From Caldifarciminota bacterium (lineage in GTDB: Bacteria; Hydrothermota; E44-bin80): 18,022 nucleotides of DNA. Made by a program: the position numbers and the translations under genes. This document shows positions 14,771 through 18,022 of this stretch, in pieces. The notes below the pieces were generated by a model that did no database searches, was not told the origin of the DNA, and was given only the letters and a program-made list of their open reading frames with translations. The stretch covers positions 1 to 18,022 of the forward strand of contig JAGMEZ010000538.1 in assembly GCA_023127905.1 (NCBI GenBank). Reading direction: 5' to 3'. Numbering within the stretch: position 1 is the first letter of the stretch; each line of letters begins with the position of its first letter.

Positions 14771-16171
14771 ATGAACAACGGGAATAGAGAAAAACTGAGA
14801 AAAATACCTTCGATTGATAAGTTACTCTCTAAAAGTGAGATAAAACCTTATCTTAAAAGGTTTCCAAGAAAATTTGTGAAGGCATGTTGTAAAACATTGT
14901 TAGAGGAAATAAGGGAAGATATCCTTAAAAAAAGAAAGAGGGAGTTTTCTCTTAAAAGTTTTATTGAAGCTTTAGAAGTAACTTTTTCATATAAGAGTCA
15001 TAATATAATAAATGTAGTAAATGCAACAGGTGTTATACTTAATACGAATCTTGGAAGGGCACCGCTTCCAGAAAGACTTGTTGATAGTATAAAACCAATT
15101 CTTACCGGGTATTCGAATCTTGAGTATAACCTCCAAAAGGGGAAGAGGGGAAAGAGACGCGACCATCTTATCGGTCTGTTAAAGGATTTAACGGGTGCAG
15201 AAGATGCATTTGTTGTCAATAATAATGCGGGTGCTGTACTGCTGTGTCTTGATACATTTGCAAAAGGTAAAGAGGTGATTGTGTCGCGAGGGCAGCTCGT
15301 AGAGATAGGAGGTTCATTCAGGCTCCCTGAAATACTGAAGACAAGTGGTGCTAAGCTTGTAGAGGTTGGTACAACAAATAGAACATATATTGATGATTTC
15401 AGGAAAGCCATAACGCCTGATACAAGAATGTTGTTACTGAGTCATAGAAGCAATTTCAGAATAGTTGGCTTTACCAAGGACCCTTCAGTTGAGGAGATAG
15501 TTCTTCTTGGGAAGGAAAAGGGTATTATTACAATGATGGATCTGGGGAGTGGACTTCTTATTTCCATGGAAAAGGCTGGATTGCGACATGAACCGACAGT
15601 AAAGGAAATTGTAGATAAAAAGATTGATATTGTATCCTTCAGTGGAGATAAATTGCTTGGTGGACCCCAGGCAGGTATCATTCTTGGCAAAAAGGAATTT
15701 GTTACAGTTTTTAAAAATAGTCCCCTTTCTCGTGCCTTGAGAATAGATAAATTTACCATATCCGCTCTTGAGGTAATTCTCCGCATCTATCTCTATTCAG
15801 ATGACCCTGTTATGGAATTACCTGGTCTTAGAATGGCTTTCATAAAGAATGTTGTCATAAAGAAAAGGGCTCAAACGTTGAAAAATGAAATAATTGCAGT
15901 TACAAAGAAAAAAGCGATTGTGGAAATAGAAAAAGGATTTTCGGAAATGGGGGGTGGTTCGATGCCAGCTGAGGTGATGCCTACGTATCTTGTTACTATT
16001 AAAGTGAAAGGAATTAAGGAGGAAAAGCTCCTGAAACTCCTTAGGGAAAATAATCCGCCTGTTATTGCTCGAATAGAAAAAGATAGAGTCGTAATGGACC
16101 CAAGAACAATATTTCCCAATGAAATAAAGGACATAAAAGAGGCAATGAGAGAGATTTGTGGGAAATACTGA
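14771..16171 (+). CDS. selA: L-seryl-tRNA(Sec) selenium transferase
   Basis: 466 aa, family length. A PLP enzyme that turns Ser-tRNA(Sec) into Sec-tRNA(Sec) with selenophosphate, for insertion at UGA codons. The N-terminal helical tRNA-binding part (about 1-65) opens with LRKIPSIDKLL; then NVVNATGVILNTNLGRAPLP, NNNAGAVLLCL, SRGQLVEIGGSFRLPEI, and the PLP lysine K294 in SFSGDKLLGGPQAG. The last blocks, ELPGLRMA and MGGGSMPAEVMPTY, also fit. The ATG has no Shine-Dalgarno site. It is followed 35 nt later by selB, the usual partner. No selC or selD is in this window. Confidence 0.96.
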   Translation: MNNGNREKLRKIPSIDKLLSKSEIKPYLKRFPRKFVKACCKTLLEEIREDILKKRKREFSLKSFIEALEVTFSYKSHNIINVVNATGVILNTNLGRAPLPERLVDSIKPILTGYSNLEYNLQKGKRGKRRDHLIGLLKDLTGAEDAFVVNNNAGAVLLCLDTFAKGKEVIVSRGQLVEIGGSFRLPEILKTSGAKLVEVGTTNRTYIDDFRKAITPDTRMLLLSHRSNFRIVGFTKDPSVEEIVLLGKEKGIITMMDLGSGLLISMEKAGLRHEPTVKEIVDKKIDIVSFSGDKLLGGPQAGIILGKKEFVTVFKNSPLSRALRIDKFTISALEVILRIYLYSDDPVMELPGLRMAFIKNVVIKKRAQTLKNEIIAVTKKKAIVEIEKGFSEMGGGSMPAEVMPTYLVTIKVKGIKEEKLLKLLRENNPPVIARIEKDRVVMDPRTIFPNEIKDIKEAMREICGKY

Positions 16172-16206
16172 ATTAACGATCACATAATTATTTTCTAAAC
16201 ACTACC

Positions 16207-18022
16207 ATGGGGAAAATTATTGGAACTGCCGGTCATGTTGATCATGGTAAGACGGAACTGATCAAGGCTTTGACTGGTATAGATACAGACCGTCTTTCGG
16301 AAGAAAAGAAGAGAGGTCTTACTATAGATCTTGGTTTTGCTTATATAGACCTTAAGAGAGCAGGACGGGTAGGGATAATTGATGTACCAGGTCATGAAAA
16401 GTTCTTAAAGAATATGCTTGCTGGTGTGGGTGGAATGGATGTTGTTATCCTTGTTGTTGCTGCAAATGAGAGTGTAATGCCGCAAACAAAGGAGCATTTC
16501 CATATTTTAAGATTACTCGGAATAAAAGATATAATTATAGGGATAAGTAAGATTGATATTGTTGACGAAGAGATGCGGTTTATTGTAAAAGAAGAGGTAG
16601 AGGACCTTATAAAAAATACTCCCTATGAAACTGCCCCGATCGTTGAATTTTCATCAGTAACAGGGGAGGGGTTGTCTCAAATTAGAGAAGTGCTTGATGA
16701 AAGAATTAGTAAAATCGAAGAAAGGAGTACAGAAGGTCAGTTTACAAGGCTTGCGGTAGATAGATGTTTCGAAATGAAAGGAATCGGGACTGTTATAACC
16801 GGTACATTACTCTCTGGTATGATAGAGGAGGGGGAGGAAGTTGTAATTCTTCCACCCGGGCATAGAACGAAGGCTCGGCAGATGCAGGAGCATAATATAA
16901 AAAAAGCTAATGTCTCTGCTGGAGAACGTGTGGCAATAAATCTTCCAGGTATTGATAAAAGAATGGTTAGTCGAGGGAATGTTATTACTAAAGAAGGACA
17001 GCTCAGTCCAACTAATAGATTACTTGTTTTCATTGAACCGGTAGAAGAGATCGGGGATATTAAGGATATGGAAAGGGTGAAAATATATCTTGGAAGTGGT
17101 GAGTACCTTGGTCGGCTCGAACTTATTGGGAAACGGAAGATTTCTGGAAGTGATAAATTCATTTCATATCTTGCCCTTGAGAAAAAGATGGTTGGTGTAA
17201 GAAATGACAGATTTATTGTGAGAAGATATTCACCTATGAAACTCATTGGTGGAGGTGTAATTCTGGATGCATTCCCGGAGATCAAAAAGAGGTTTTCAAA
17301 GGAAATCCTAAAAGAGGTTGAGCAACTGATTGGTGCATCTAAAGGAGATACTTTGCTTTACTTTTTACACCGAAGTCATCTTTCTCTTCAAAAAGCACAG
17401 AAAAAGATGCAGTTACCTTCTAATGATTTCAAAAAGGTTTGTGATGAACTGCTTAGTGAGGGAAAGATTGTGGTTTTAGGAGATGAACTCTTCACTTCGC
17501 ATGGGTTTGATATGATAAAGAAGGATATTATAGAAAAAGTAGAAGGATTCCACAAGAAAAATCCTTTAAAGAAAGGAATAGATAAAGAAGGTTTGAGAAC
17601 TACCCTGCGGTTGGAGAGGAGCACATTTGATTTTCTGCTCTCTTCAGTGAATGAAGTGAATGTTGAAAAGAATTTTATAAAGATTTCGGGTTTTACCCCG
17701 CAGTTTGACCGGGAAACAAGCGAGAGAAGAAAACGTATACTTTCATCATTAAAACAAAACCTATTCAAGCCGGAAAGAATAGAAGAGGACGACCTTATCA
17801 GAAATCTTGTAGATGAGGGTAAGATTGTGAAAATCAAGGGAAATATGTATTTTCATAAGGATGCTGTTGAAAAAGGGAAAAAACTCATAAGGGACGCTAT
17901 AAAGAAGAGTGGTTTATTAAGTGCAGGGGAGCTAAAGGATATATTGAAGACGACGAGAAAATACGCCATACCTTTTCTCGAATACCTTGATAAAATCAAA
18001 TTTACTGTGAGAAAAGGCGACC
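16207..18022 (+). CDS. selB: selenocysteine-specific elongation factor SelB (3' end beyond the window)
   Basis: 605 codons are seen and the frame is open to the edge. It carries Sec-tRNA(Sec) to the ribosome at UGA codons marked by a SECIS RNA hairpin. G motifs: GHVDHGKT (9-16), RGLTIDLGFAY (36-46, the SelB switch I signature), DVPGH (59-63) and SKID (114-117). The domain II/III beta barrels follow (about 175-340), then the C-terminal winged helices that bind SECIS (about 375-605). The in-window end, KIKFTVRKGD, matches the usual last winged helix, so only a few residues are probably missing. No Shine-Dalgarno is visible before the ATG. It lies 35 nt after selA and probably shares its transcript. 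Confidence 0.95.
   Translation, partial: MGKIIGTAGHVDHGKTELIKALTGIDTDRLSEEKKRGLTIDLGFAYIDLKRAGRVGIIDVPGHEKFLKNMLAGVGGMDVVILVVAANESVMPQTKEHFHILRLLGIKDIIIGISKIDIVDEEMRFIVKEEVEDLIKNTPYETAPIVEFSSVTGEGLSQIREVLDERISKIEERSTEGQFTRLAVDRCFEMKGIGTVITGTLLSGMIEEGEEVVILPPGHRTKARQMQEHNIKKANVSAGERVAINLPGIDKRMVSRGNVITKEGQLSPTNRLLVFIEPVEEIGDIKDMERVKIYLGSGEYLGRLELIGKRKISGSDKFISYLALEKKMVGVRNDRFIVRRYSPMKLIGGGVILDAFPEIKKRFSKEILKEVEQLIGASKGDTLLYFLHRSHLSLQKAQKKMQLPSNDFKKVCDELLSEGKIVVLGDELFTSHGFDMIKKDIIEKVEGFHKKNPLKKGIDKEGLRTTLRLERSTFDFLLSSVNEVNVEKNFIKISGFTPQFDRETSERRKRILSSLKQNLFKPERIEEDDLIRNLVDEGKIVKIKGNMYFHKDAVEKGKKLIRDAIKKSGLLSAGELKDILKTTRKYAIPFLEYLDKIKFTVRKGD

Noticed and set aside
16169..16171. selA ends with TGA, so possible Sec readthrough.
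   Set aside because: SelA is full length at this point, the frame meets TAA nine codons later, and SelA is not a selenoprotein.
1..18022. tRNA or rRNA genes, CRISPR arrays, insertion sequences, toxin-antitoxin or defence genes.
   Set aside because: Intergenic stretches were read on both strands and none showed tRNA-like cloverleaf arms, regular repeats, transposase motifs or small toxin-antitoxin pairs.

Overview
The window is AT-rich and encodes two secreted lipoproteins with clear lipoboxes, a rhomboid protease, a membrane-anchored C-terminal processing protease and a selenocysteine (Sec) decoding pair. This points to a low-GC bacterium with a diderm-like envelope, possibly from an uncultivated lineage. 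The phylum cannot be fixed from sequence alone. Four places carry near-consensus sigma-70 promoters (TTGACA-like, 17-base spacer, TATAAT-like), so housekeeping-type transcription signals are well preserved.

Layout. 29-1366 (+) is one reading frame joining an Rrf2-type iron-sulfur regulator to a complete quinolinate synthase (NadA). 1582-3645 (+) is an EF-G-like GTPase with altered G motifs; its stop codon overlaps that of a convergent TPR lipoprotein (3642-4517, -). 4624-6181 (-) holds a SAM methyltransferase with a degraded glycine loop, a small membrane protein that seems to be frameshifted in an A8 tract, and an orphan PtsN-like EIIA protein. 6290-6964 (+) is a rhomboid protease, separated from the next cluster by a probable two-way terminator.

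7010-12636 (-) is a tight six-gene cluster, in transcription order: unknown 322-aa protein, rsmI, CDP-alcohol phosphotransferase, inositol-phosphate synthase, tmk, S41 protease. Four of the five junctions overlap (11, 4, 8 and 4 nt). The inositol-phosphate synthase and the CDP-alcohol enzyme together predict inositol phospholipid synthesis. Upstream lies ilvE (12727-13647, -) with its own strong promoter. 14087-14554 (+) is a small lipoprotein behind a long structured leader. 14771 to the window edge (+) is selA-selB; the selA promoter is placed so that the transcript should begin at or next to the AUG.

Most genes are recognisable housekeeping functions, and I see no defence island, CRISPR array, insertion sequence, tRNA or rRNA. 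The most unusual items are the Rrf2-NadA fusion, the EF-G paralogue lacking the guanine-specificity motif, the homopolymer frameshift in the small membrane protein, the leaderless-type selA promoter, and the inositol-lipid gene pair.
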